From contig JANTQA010000042.1 of assembly GCA_027625915.1 (NCBI GenBank), positions 5,406,001 to 5,470,000 on the forward strand: a DNA stretch of 64,000 nucleotides, in the 5' to 3' direction. Source of the stretch: Anaeramoeba flamelloides (lineage: Eukaryota; Metamonada; Anaeramoebidae). Within the stretch, counting starts at the first letter, position 1; the number at the start of each line of letters is the position of its first letter. The notes under the pieces are model-generated. The model was not told where the DNA came from. It did no database searches and saw only the letters and a program-made list of their open reading frames with translations. Positions 33,985-45,371 of this stretch are shown here, piece by piece. Both the position numbers and the translations under genes were made by a program.

Positions 33985-34790
33985 AATACATCAGTGTTTT
34001 TTTTTTAAATTTTGAAATTAAAGAAAATTTCTTAAATTTTCTGTTTCTTTCTGAATTTAAAAAAACTCTTGTCAGTTTTATTTTAGTTTTCTTTATCTTT
34101 GTAAAATTAATAAATTTAACTTTTTAAACAGAAAAACCTTCAAAAACTTAGTTTAAAAGTTTCAAATGTCAAAATGGTAGAATAATTTCTTTTTTTTACT
34201 CAATTCTTTCAAAGTCTGGAAAACTACTCTTCTGTTTTCTTTTATTGTAGAAATTAAAAGATAATTTCATAATTTTTTTTTATTTCTTAAATAACAAAAC
34301 CCTCAGTTAGCTTTTTCAAAAATTGAAAAAAATGATTAAAAACTATGATTTTTCTCTATTCTTTTGAATACTCTAAAATCGCCTGGGTATACTTGGGTTT
34401 TTTGTTTATTTGAAAATCGATAGGTTTTCATTAAGTTTTTTTGAGTTTTCGGTTTATTTGTGAAGTGTTCTAGGTTTTTTTGAGGTTAACTATTTTATTT
34501 AAAATTTTTATTGAATTTCGTTAGGTTTTTTTGAGTTTTCTATTTTATTAGTGAAGTGTTCTAGGTTTTTTTGAGGTTTTCTATTTTATTTAGAAAATCT
34601 ATTGTTTTTCCAAATAAATAGAAAACCTCAAAAAAATCAATAAATTTAACAAATAAAACTAAAACCTCAAGAAAAAATAGGTAATTGGTGGTATTCGAAG
34701 GCGCTCTACAACACCCTTCAACACTTGATGGTGTTTTCCTAATTAATAAATTATAATTTCGTAATTTCAATATGAATCATAAGTTTATTT
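33985..34790 (+). mobile_element. LINE-associated repeat array, copy 3
   Basis: It contains GCGCTCTACAACACCC followed by TTCAACACTTGATGG (34700-34730), matching the block before the LINE coding remnant in the other copies, and an array of units such as TTAGGTTTTTTTGAGTTTTC and GTGAAGTGTTCTAGG repeated between 34430 and 34690. The LINE 3' coding part is absent or unrecognisable. Confidence 0.5.
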
Positions 34791-36084
34791 ATCATTAAAC
34801 TACTAACATAATAAATAATAAATATTTATTTTGGATACTATCTAAGTTAGTTCTCTGTAAATGTTAATTATTATTGTTTATATTGATTAATTCTTTCATC
34901 CAAAATTTTTGACTGTTTTTTTAAAGGGGTTTTACCAATATTTATAAAATGGGTAGTTCCAAAAACAAAAAAAAAATTAATTATTTTTTATCAGTTTATA
35001 TGTTCTATTTCTTCATAGATTCCTTGAAGTGTCAATTAAAGATGTATATAGGATATGCTAGGCTTTTTGCTTTAAATTCTTTCGAAAAGTGAAAATCTGA
35101 AAATAAAAAATTTTGTCGTTTTATCAAAGGAAAATTATATTTCAATTCAGCAAAAAATATTACTAATTATGAGAGAAAAATATCTAAACAACTTTCTTCT
35201 CAAAATCAATTTGTAATGAAAAGATTATCAGATTTTATAATACTTTCTTGTTTTACATTTAGAAAGAAATTAGATTTTTTTTAATTTGAATTTAAGGACT
35301 GTATTTCGATTTGTGGGTTATTGGGTTATTTACTTTCATTTCTTAAAAATAATTCTCATTCTGAAGAAATTGGATAAAAAAAACTAGTAATCTCAAAGTA
35401 AAATACTCCAATATTAAAAATAAAAATTTTTACAAATTTCTTGAAGGAAAATTTTAAAAAATAAATAGTATAAGGTATTTTCAAGAACAAATTCAAATTT
35501 TAAAACATTTCAAACCAAAAGAAGTGATATAAAACAAAATGAGAATAGTACTAATATATTTTTTTGTGGTTTATAGATTTGAAATGGAAATTATACAATT
35601 GTAAAATCAAATTTTATAAAGGATCTTTAAGATGTAAAATTGTTGGAATTATGAAGATGAACATTTTTTGTTAAGGGACTAGTCTACAATTTTTTTTTTA
35701 TTGACCATTAACTAAATAAGGAATCCTTATCCAGAAACATGTTTAAAAATGATAATAAACACTGTTTTTCAATGTTAGAACTTTTAGTTATTTTTTTTTT
35801 TAAATTTTTCAATTAGTTAAAAAAAGTGATTTTTAAATTTTTTTTTAGAGGTATTACCACCCAGGAAAAATGAGAGAAATAAATCAAAAAAATCTTAAAA
35901 AGTAAAAATCTAGAAAGATCAAGGTTCGAATAAACCTCTATAAAACTCTATTGTTTTTTCAAAAAAAGAAGATCTACATGAGTTATCAAACAAATACATA
36001 AGTATTCTATAGGAACCTTGCTTTAATGAACTTTAGGTAGGGTCTATTAGAGTGATCAAAATAATGCTCCACAGGGTCTATAAC
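34791..36084. other. Intergenic; one repeat fragment
   Basis: 35930-36055 (AAACCTCTATAAAACTCTATTG ... GAACTTTAGGTAGG, joined by further similarity) is a relative of the interior of the MITE at 11552-12047. Otherwise nothing is identified. Confidence 0.45.
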
Positions 36085-36520
36085 CCATGTTTCAGAATAT
36101 AATCCGTACTTTTTATTTGACAAGTCCCTATTCAACATCCAACAATATTAAAAAATACTAAACTGTAGTTCAAATCGATTTTGAAAGTAAACTCGTTGAA
36201 ATTTTCAGGAAAATTTTCAATTAGGAATGTAATTTGTGATAATATTCTCAATTTTTTTGTTTTTTTGATTTTTTTGAATGATGGAAATTATCTAAAATTT
36301 TACTTGATTTTTCTGTGTTAAATTTTACAATTACATACTTTATTTTTAGAATTACTTTTTTAAATAATGGAACTTTAAGATTTCGGTACAATATTTAATT
36401 ACGGTTTATTATCAGTTTCTTTGATCGGTTGATGTATAGGTCTTCTATACCAAAAAAAAAACACGCTTTTTATTTGGAAAAATAATTAAACTTTTTACAT
36501 GCTTTATTTTAATAACAATA
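36085..36520 (-). repeat. Dispersed repeat family XY, copy 2 (reversed)
   Basis: It starts TTCAGAATATAATCCGTAC and continues with TTTTGAAAGTAAACTCGTTG, AATGGAACTTTAAGAT and CAGTTTCTTTGATCGG, in the reverse order of copies at 2400-2945 and 57510-58060. Confidence 0.6.
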
Positions 36521-36904
36521 ATTAAATACATTTTGTCATCTTTTTATAGGCATTTCTAAAATATCAAAACTTTTTTTTTATATTTAGGGTATTGTCAGAA
36601 TTAAAACTGTTTGAAACTTTTATGAACTAATAAAGTGTAGAAACGTTGTTTTAAAAATTCTTTTATACAAAGACCAACCTCGACAAAACTTTCAAACCAC
36701 AGAACTCCACTTTTTTAAAATATTAAAAGTTGATAAAAGTTTCATTCAGAAAAAGTTTTCACTTTTTTAAAACAGAAAACTGGAAAAAAAAATAGAAAAA
36801 GCTTCCCATGTTACTAAAGCGGATCTACAGTCATTTTAAAAAAGTGAGAACTTTTTTTTTTTTATCATTTTGTTTCAATGAAAACTGCTTTAAAGTTTTA
36901 TGTT

Positions 36905-37431
36905 TTAAGGACTACGTTCCCACAATTGGGGGGTTTGATTAATTGTGTTATTTCACTTTCGCTCCTCAAAAAAATTTTTCACACGGAAGAAATTGGACTA
37001 AAAAAAAAAAAAAAAACATTTTTTGTCATCTTTACCTTTTCACCAAGACTATTTTTCTTTGTTATTCAATGAAAAGGAAAATTGAAAATAACAAAAAAAA
37101 TAATTGCAAAAAATGACTTTTGGGGATTTTCAAGTGCATTTCAAATTTTGGAACATTTCAAACTTGTAAAAGTAAATTTAAAAAAGATGTAGAACAGCTC
37201 TTGAAAATAGTGTGAGTTCCGAAAGTGGAAATGGAAATTCTAAAATATTAAAATCAAAATTTAGCCTGATCTAACAAGGTAAAAATTGTGAAAATTGTTG
37301 AAATTGTGAAAATTTTAGATTTTTTCTCAATAGAAATTCTCGTTGGACAAATATTACTTGGATTTCATAACTCATCTAAGGGTGATTTTATCGATTATTT
37401 CACTGTTTTCACCTAAAAACGTAGTCCTTAA
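36905..37431. mobile_element. TTAA-bordered element, 527 bp, copy 1
   Basis: Perfect inverted ends TTAAGGACTACGTT and AACGTAGTCCTTAA, with TTAA as the outermost four bases on each side (36905-36908, 37428-37431). TTAA targets are typical of piggyBac-like transposons. It has no transposase. A second copy is at 55592-56086, sharing ACATTTCAAACTTGTAAAAG and the GTTTTCACCT end. Confidence 0.75.
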
Positions 37432-38238
37432 TAAAGTGAGAATCTTTTTTTAAATAAAAGTGTTTTCCTCTCTCCCATTCAAAGGTTAATACTCACCACA
37501 TTTAAAGCTTAATCCTTGACTTTATTAAAAATTGAAAACTTGTGAAAGCTTTAATTCTGAAAAAGTTTTCACTTTATTAAAATAGAATACCTCTGATTAG
37601 TTGTAATTCTTTAACAAGTTTTCAATTTTATATCATTAATGAAAACTTGATAAATCTTTTAAAAAAATCCTCTTATTTCTAATATGTCTGTAATTTGTGA
37701 TTTATTTTTTATTAATAACCAAGTAATCTATGTTTCCAAACTTTTATTACTCAAAAAAAATCAGCAAAGGAACTTACAAGGATGTAACTGACTCTTCTCC
37801 AATCAGAAAAATACTAATACTGATATTAGAAGAATAAATGCAACAATATTTTGGCTTCATTTTCCCGCATTTATTCCGAATTATTGTTCAATTAAATTCC
37901 AAGTACCAGATTGTAATTTGTGAATTCTATTGATTTGTTTGGACTATTTTTCTGTTTCTGAATAATTGGTTTAGACCAAGAATCCAAAGCAAAAAAGATA
38001 TTTTTGAAATGAAAAAAAAAAGTTAATCGGCTAAATTTTTTTTCCATTTCAATTTCAAAAACCATTTTTGATGTTTTGAGTCTTTTCGACCGATTTGTCT
38101 AACTGTTGTTTGTTTTTGTTTTGCACTTAACACCAGATTTTAATTTACAATGATAAAAGTAAAATTGAGAAAACAGTTAATTTTTTCAAAAATTTTATCA
38201 AGTTTTTCGTTGAGACGGAGAATTGCAAATTAAAGTTT

Positions 38239-38425
38239 CAAAATTTTCATTCAGCTTTCTTAAGGACCAAAAAATCAAAATAGCAAGATTCCAATCATCT
38301 GACAGAGTTCCAATTCTAAAAGAGGGGAATTAATACATACATTTCATTTTCTGAATTAGTGAATTTGAAAGGTTCCAAGATTTATGAAAGAATTTTTTAA
38401 GCAAGAAAGCTGAATGAAAATTTTG
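38239..38425. mobile_element. 187-bp element with perfect 23-bp inverted repeats
   Basis: CAAAATTTTCATTCAGCTTT (starting 38239) is mirrored exactly at 38403-38425. A single related end with GGCTGAATGAAAACTTTTG lies at 51151. Non-coding and otherwise unclassified. Confidence 0.7.
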
Positions 38426-39479
38426 TTCAATTTATTTTTCAACAAAGAATATCAATGCGTATTGATCTAAATGAAAATTTTGATAAATTACTTTTTAATT
38501 ATTGTTCAAAGAGATTTTTTCAGATTCATTAATTGACTAATAGTTGGTTCTATTTTGAAAAATCAAAATAATATTTTATAACAGGTGTAATACTGTTTAG
38601 TCTTGGAAACACTCAATTGATTTTAAGGGACTTCTCAATTTTTTGTAACAAATTTTCTTTTTATTATCGATTTTGAGATTTCGTTGTGTTTTATAGAATT
38701 TAAATGTTGCTGAAATCAATAATTGTTGTTTTTGTTTGATAAAGTCGTGTTAGATTTTTTTCAAAGTTTTGAAAAAATTTTAAATTTTGTGTTTATAACA
38801 AAAATATTAACTTTATATTGGACAAGTTACACTATTGAACCACTATTTTGAAAAACGAACTTTTTGAAAAAATTCAAAACTTCAGAACCTCAGTAAACAG
38901 CCCCAATTATTGGAGACACTCAACAAAGTTAACTCTGAAAAAAAAACAATAAATTTTTATGAAATTTCCAAAGCAACTTTTGAATCTATTGAAAAATAAT
39001 AAAATTCTACAACAAGTGTAATTGAATAAACTGTAAAGTAAAAAATTCAAATAAACTGTAATTGAAGATTTTCAATCAAAAAATGTATCAAATCAGTTAG
39101 AAAATCCAGACTTCAATTTACAGGCAAATTTTTAAACATTTGCCAAAAAAATAAAGTGACAAAATAATTCAACAAAATAAGTTATTTAATTTCTTCTAAT
39201 AATTCTGAAAATCAGACGAATTCAAACTCGGATTGTTTTTTGAACCTCTTTTCAACTTAAATTGTGTTATCTAAAAAAAAAATTATAAAAAAAATCCCTT
39301 CTTCAGTTAAAAAAAAGTGAATTAATCTTGAATAGATTTTCTTTCAAAAAGTTCCATATCAGTGATGAATTATTTTTGTTTATTTGCTTATTTAAAAATA
39401 CAACACTAATTCTTTAATCGATATGCTTTTATTATTTTTTTTTTTATTCCCTATCAATTTTGATGTTGAAATTTTGAAG
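38426..39479. other. Intergenic, upstream of the Lys/Gln-rich gene
   Basis: A/T-rich. An in-frame ATG at 39423 upstream of the chosen start would add a 19-residue hydrophobic leader; I treat it as leader sequence. No other feature. Confidence 0.4.
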
Positions 39480-40775
39480 ATGGAAAAGAGATTTCCTAAA
39501 AAGTATTCTAAGGTTAATCAAGTAAATAATTCCAAGAGTGACGGGGGCCAAACTAACCCAATTAATAAGCAAAATACAGAATATTCGTATTTCTCCTCTG
39601 ACGGGATCAATAATTTTTTTCACAATCCCTTTCTCAAAAACGATTTACTTGGGGGGATAGGGAATTTCCATGTTCAACAACAAAATTATCGTTTTTTCAA
39701 CCAAAAAAAGATCGAAAAACAAATTCCGAATTTCACAAATTCGATCAATTGTACCCAAAAAACAGACAACTGTATCAACGTATGTAAAAACAAACAAATT
39801 GATGAGAACAACAAACTTTCAAAACAAAAACAAAAACAAAAACAAAAACCAAAACAAAAACAAAATAAAAAACAAAAACAAAATAAAAAACGATATAGAA
39901 AGGAAAAAGAAAAAGAAAAAGAAAAAGAAAAAGTAATAGAAAAAGTAATAGAAAAAAACGAAAAACAACGGAGAGAAGAAGGGGAATGGTACGAGAAAAA
40001 GCAAAAAAAGATTTTGCAAAATTCGCATTTAGATTTTGATAAATATCTCAATCTTTTCCAGAAGAATAATCTTTCAAACGATCAGGTAATTGGTATGAGC
40101 ACAAAAAATTCTCAAATGAAAAAGGAAAATGAGCAGTACCTTATTTCCAGAAACCAAGAAAAACACAATTCAATTATGGAAGTAAATAATCATCACAACA
40201 ATTTCCTCAAAAAACAAATGATAACCCAAAACAAGAACTTGCAAATGTTTCAAGATGAGAACTCCTTAAAAAATCATATAAATCAGAACTATTTCAGCAA
40301 AGGAAATGATGACAACGACGACAATGAAGAGGAAGAGGGCAAAGAAGACCTGACTGACACCAATTCAGTAAGAAAAGGGAATCGCCCGAGTGTAAACACA
40401 GAAAAAAGTAAAAAAATCATAAATCCAAACAACAAAGACACAACTAAGAACACTTATGATAACGACTATTTTTTCAATGAACACATGGTTGATTTCCTCC
40501 TTTCTCCACTTAACCCGTTCCAACCAATAAACAGAGAGAATCCATCTCTTGGTTTAGTTATCTATTTGCACATCACAAAAAGCATCAAAGTGCACAAAAG
40601 ATTCAATGCAGAAAAGTTCCCTCCAAAGTTTTTCAAATTCACAAACTTAAACACGGCCCTTCAAAAGGGCAAGTGTCCACGAGAACTCGCAGAGTGGATT
40701 TTGAAAAATGAATATATCAATCCAGATTTTGAGAAAAAGAAGAAAAAAAGAGGGCGAAAAAAAAAAAAAAATTAA
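39480..40775 (+). CDS. Lys/Gln/Asn-rich protein with conserved-looking C-terminal block and AT-hook-like end
   Basis: I choose ATG 39480 (MEKRFPKKYSKVNQ), giving 431 residues to TAA 40775. The alternative ATG 39423 adds MLLLFFFLFPI, which is probably chance A/T codons. The N-terminal two-thirds is low complexity: Lys/Gln runs at about 39822-39895, Lys/Glu runs at 39900-39955 and an acidic DDNDDNEEEEG patch. Roughly the last 100 residues are of ordinary composition (FLLSPLNPFQPINRENPSLG, VIYLHITKSIKVHKRF, PRELAEWILKNEY) and look like a small folded domain I do not recognise. The end, KKRGRKKK, resembles an AT-hook core, consistent with a nuclear DNA-binding protein. Just downstream, 40835-40935 has an acceptor-like TTTTTAG and a peptide-like tail (NVTLTLSDLEFSF) that might be an alternative last exon, but I see no donor for it. 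Confidence 0.7.
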   Translation: MEKRFPKKYSKVNQVNNSKSDGGQTNPINKQNTEYSYFSSDGINNFFHNPFLKNDLLGGIGNFHVQQQNYRFFNQKKIEKQIPNFTNSINCTQKTDNCINVCKNKQIDENNKLSKQKQKQKQKPKQKQNKKQKQNKKRYRKEKEKEKEKEKVIEKVIEKNEKQRREEGEWYEKKQKKILQNSHLDFDKYLNLFQKNNLSNDQVIGMSTKNSQMKKENEQYLISRNQEKHNSIMEVNNHHNNFLKKQMITQNKNLQMFQDENSLKNHINQNYFSKGNDDNDDNEEEEGKEDLTDTNSVRKGNRPSVNTEKSKKIINPNNKDTTKNTYDNDYFFNEHMVDFLLSPLNPFQPINRENPSLGLVIYLHITKSIKVHKRFNAEKFPPKFFKFTNLNTALQKGKCPRELAEWILKNEYINPDFEKKKKKRGRKKKKN

Positions 40776-41268
40776 AAAGACTCTCAACACAAAAAAAAAA
40801 ATAATTCATTTTTTTTTTTTTCAAATATTTTTAGATTATTTTTTTTCGAATATTTTTATTAATAATGTAACTTTAACTCTCAGTGATTTGGAGTTTTCAT
40901 TTAATACTGAATATGATTTAAATTTATACCAATAATTTTTTTTTTTTTTTATTTAGTTTTTATTTTCTAGTGATATTTGAGCTTTAGAAATCACTTCAAT
41001 TGAAAAGATCGAAAGATTATTAATTATATTAAATCAGTTGAGAGCAACCAAAATAATTTGTATTTAAGCTTTATAGCGAGTTTTTCTTTTAAATTAAATT
41101 TATCAATCCCTTAAAAAAGTGTATAAAAAATCTATAAAACCCCTTATTATTAACAATATACTTATATCGATGTTTTTTCTCTTTTATTCATAGTCTTGGT
41201 TCTTTTTCTTCGTTTTTTTATGATTAAATTTGTTTTGATATATCCCCACTGCCCATTCCAATATCTGT

Positions 41269-41720
41269 TACAGCCGTTCCAAAGCTACGATAAAATTCTA
41301 AATCAAACAAAATTGAGTTTTCTATTCTGATTTCCCATTTTCAAAAAATTCGTTAATTAGAGTTATTAGTCAAAAAAAATTTTTAATAAATAAGCCATTA
41401 TTCAAATTTTGGAACTTCAAAAAAAATAATTTTTTGAAGATTCTTAAAGTACTTTAAAATATTATTCAATAAAGGTAAATTTTTAAAGATCAGTAAAACT
41501 TGATATTTTTTTTGAGCTTTTTTGGACTGATAATTTTGAAGTTTCAGTGGATCTTGAATTTTTTTTTTCGATTTTCCAAAAATTTGAATAATGGCTTATT
41601 TATTAAAAATTTTTTTTAAAAAAATAACTCTTATTTCCAAATTTTTGAAAATGGAAAATAAGAATAGAAAACTGAATTGTATTTTATTTAGAATTTTATG
41701 GTTGTTGTGGAAATACTGTA
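41269..41720. mobile_element. TACAGCC-family foldback MITE, 452 bp
   Basis: The left end TACAGCCGTTCCAAAGC and the right end GTTGTGGAAATACTGTA are imperfect inverted repeats bordered by TA. The arms continue (ATAAAATTCTAAATC versus TTTAGAATTTTATGG; GCCATTATTCAAATTTT versus its complement) so that most of the element folds on itself. Related to 52688-53208 and 1402-1529. Confidence 0.75.
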
Positions 41721-41977
41721 TGTTTTGGATGTTTTAATAAAAGTATTATGGAAATTTTATTGAAGGGTTTTAAATACTTTTGTTTGAAAAAAATAATAAG
41801 AAAATATAAAGTTAATTCTGATTAGATAAAATAAACAGTCATTAAAGCCTCTAATAACTGAAAAAAATGACATGAAAAGATCCTTACTATATCAAAATCT
41901 TGCTATCTTTGTTGTCTAAAAAATTTCTAAATTCCAAAATATTGGACGCGTATTAAAAAGTTGAAAGAATAACACAA

Positions 41978-42570
41978 TAAGCTATTTCCAAGAAAGTGGG
42001 GTAAATTTATTTTAAAATATATTTATTACACACAATCTTCAAAAAAGTATTTAAATATACAAAAGCATTAAATACTATTTATCAGTTATTTTTAACAATT
42101 CAACTTGTTGTTGAGTATCGTGTTGTATTAAATAAATAAAAGATAATAAATTTTCTGATCCCGATTTTATCTGATATTTTTTTATGCATGAAAATTGATG
42201 TTTATTATTTTCTTTTTGAACTGAAAAAATCATTTTCATAACTTTTTTAATTTCAACAAATCATCAAATAGAATTGAAAACATATAACTATATTTGCTTG
42301 TTAAAAATCATTTGTACTGTTTCCATATTTGCAATTTTTTATTGAAATTGACCCTAAATTGTTTTCTGAAAAAAAGATACTATTTTTTTTTCATTTTTTG
42401 GAAATATTTTAAGGAACATATTGTGAAATACATCCATGTAATATTGATACAATCAGTATTAATATCAAACTTAATTTAGTATGGTCTATAAAAGAATACC
42501 CCCATCAAAAAAAAATTTTTTTATAAGATTTTTAAAAAAAAATGTCCAACTTTTTTGTGAATAACTTGTA
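41978..42570 (-). mobile_element. 590-bp MITE family, copy C (reversed)
   Basis: It begins TAAGCTATTTCCAAGAAAG followed by TGGGGTAAATTTATTTTAAA, the exact complement of the right end of copy B. It then follows copy B in reverse through AAATAGAATTGAAAACATAT, TTTATTGAAATTGACCC and TTTTTTGGAAATATTTTAA to a degenerate right end near 42570. The frame at 42294-42479 is not conserved. Confidence 0.8.
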
Positions 42571-42604
42571 CTGTACACTATTTAGAAATAACTTTGAATA
42601 CATA

Positions 42605-43038
42605 AACTATTTATTTTTTTTTTATCTTTTCTTTTTTGTTTTCATTTCCCTTTTTTCTAAGTTTTGTAATCTGTTTCTTTTGTATGATGATTTTTTTAAA
42701 ATGGTAGATCAATGGTAAATGTTTAGTTTGGTAAATAGAAAAAGACATATACAATCCATTGATGGTATCTTATCATTTAATCAATCAATAATTGTATGTA
42801 CATTTTTTATTTAACAAACTCAATATTAACCTTTAATCAACTACCCAAAAAAATCCAGATATAATGAAACAGTTCATGTAATTGCTAAAAAGATAAAATG
42901 AAAATAAAAACAAAAAAGACAAAAAATGAAATAGTTTATAAAATCAAAATTATTTTCAAATTCAATTTAAATTATGGCATTGCTATTTTTTCAACTTTTT
43001 ATACTGTTGTCCAAATTCTTGGAATTTAATTAAGTTTA
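42605..43038. mobile_element. Mariner-type MITE, copy E5, inverted-duplicated form
   Basis: The segment AAGTTTTGTAATCTGTTTC and its inverted counterpart GAAACAGTTCATGTAATTGC occur in one element, so the interior is a hairpin of the family sequence. The right end CCAAATTCTTGGAATTTAA matches the family. The left end is lost where it meets copy C of the 590-bp MITE. Confidence 0.65.
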
Positions 43039-45371
43039 ACATAAAATCTTTCAATATCAGCCTATTATTGAATACTTTTTTATAATAATAAGTTTCAAGA
43101 TTTTTACCCTCATTGTAAGATAAAAATGTATTGAATCCTGAAGTAAAAGATTTTTTAAACTTTAAAATTGTGTTATTGTTTTTTGAAAAAAAAAATTGAA
43201 TAAGTAACTAAGCTTAATTTCAAAAATAGGGGAAAATTTTTCATCAGTAAAAAATTTATTTATTTTTTTTTTTTTTGAAAAATAATGTATTTTTACTAAA
43301 GTGTTTAGAGATAATAACCAATATAGATTAATAAATAAAAATATAGTGTAACCATTTTGTTTTTTAAAAGACAAACGAAAAAAAGAAAAAAATAATAATA
43401 ATAAAGTTTGTCCCTAATTTTGAAATTTGGCTTAGATATAAATTTTGAAAATGATCATTTAAAACATTAATTTTTTTTTTTTAATTATAAAATTTTTTTC
43501 CTTCTATTCAAATTTAAATAAGGTGAACTTTTTTTATGGTTTAAAAAGAAAAGTTTATATTTTTTAAAAATTGAGTTATGATCAACTTTTAAAACAAAAA
43601 GAGTCTCAAGAAAAAAATCATTTTTTGATTGATAAATAGTAAACCATTTTCCAGTCAAATGGGCCTAGTTTTAATCGGTGAATTAAATATGTTTAAAGGG
43701 TTTGCATAGATATTAGAAGAAAAAAATTATTTTGTAAATTTTCCAAATAGAAAACATTTTTTCACATTTTTTCACATTTTTGTATTTTTCATCTTTTACT
43801 ATTGTTTAAAAAAACCTAATAAGATGCAAATTTTTTTTTATTTTAAGATCAATAGTCACTGGATAAAAACATGTTATTCTAAGGTTATTGAAACTTTGTG
43901 AAAATGATTGTTGAGAAATCATATTGATTTCTATTCAATTATTTTCAATCTTGGATCCTGATATTTGATAAATAAATGTGAAAAAAACTTTAATTCATTT
44001 ATATATTCTTTTTTCAAATAGAGACCACAAATCACAACCCACTTATGTTTGGGGGCTTGATAGCTAAAAGAAAAGTATGGAAAATGAAGTGAAAATTATT
44101 TCCGATTTATTATTCAAATACCAGTAGATTATCAAAATGAACATTCTTACTTTTCTAAATAGTACCCTAAGAATTTGAGTTTTTCAATTTTTAAGAAAAT
44201 CTATTTAATAATTAGTTTTATTTCAGACGAATATCAACTAATTTTTGATATGCATTATTCTTCGTATTTCTTGTTTGTTCTTCAAAAGGTCAATTATATA
44301 AAATAATTGATATTGGAAAAAAATACTTGGCCCTTTTAACAAAGCAAAGTTTAGAATAAGAATAATAATTAAGGAAGTGATAAAAATAATGAGATATTTT
44401 TTTAAAAAAAACTTTATAAATTTGTCAAAAAATGTTTATGAAAAATAATTGAAATTACAAAAAAAGTATTTAATCATTCAAAATCATTAATTATCATTAA
44501 TCGGTTCTGGGTGATAATGAAATTTGTTTCTTAGTATTGTTATTTAATCACTAAGATATTAAAAATTTCTGATCTCAATTTTATTTGATTTTTTGAAAAG
44601 CAATATTTATATATTATTATATTTCTAAATTTATCAAATTGAATTTTTTCCGATTTTTAAGTATTTTATTGGTTATTTTAATTGGTATCATGGTTTTTAA
44701 TTATTTTTAATGGTTTTGAGAGAAAAATCAAAAAGATTATTTTTGAGATTAGTAGTATTTTATTACTTAAATTGTTGCAAAATTCAAAATATTTAAATCA
44801 TCAATACAAAATATTTTTTAAAATTAATTTCGAAAACTCAATTATAACCACCAAAGTTAAGTGTGCAATTTTTTCCCTTTAAAACAAGTTATACAAGTCT
44901 AATTCCTCTGTCTTAATTATTTTTTTTTTTTTCAAAATTCAAGCAATAATTCTCAAACATTTAATACCTACCCTAACATACCTTAACATACTCTTACAAA
45001 TCTTAACCTAGCAAAAAGGGTTATTAATACCTACATCCAATCCATTTCAATAGTATTGACTATTATGAAAAAAAATCAAATTTGAATAGTAATAATTATC
45101 ACGAAAAGATATGTTTATATAAAAAGTAAAAGTTAATAAATTTGACTTTATTTTTAAAGATCACTTTAATATAAATGTTAATTTTCAAATCTTGTTTTGA
45201 AGTTATAACATAAAAAAACTAAAAAATACAAATAAAGATTATCTGTTCTTTTTTAGGTTGACAATATCGAATAACATTTAATTTAAAATAATAATTTATA
45301 AAAAAGAAATAAAAAAAATAAGTTTTAAGGAAAGAAAATGGATTTTGATATTTGGTAGAATAAATTAATAC
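43039..45371. other. Intergenic, nothing identified
   Basis: 2.3 kb with no supported gene, element ends or RNA. Locally less A/T-biased patches (for example 44030-44060 and 44960-45060) showed no frame. Confidence 0.45.

Noticed and set aside
35920-35940. GGTTCGAAT-like B box suggesting a tRNA
   Set aside because: No A box, no cloverleaf arms and no acceptor stem upstream; the region matches a MITE interior instead.
39686-40051. Cys/Phe-rich minus-strand frames opposite the Lys/Gln repeats
   Set aside because: They are the complement of a repetitive coding run of the plus-strand gene and have no independent support.
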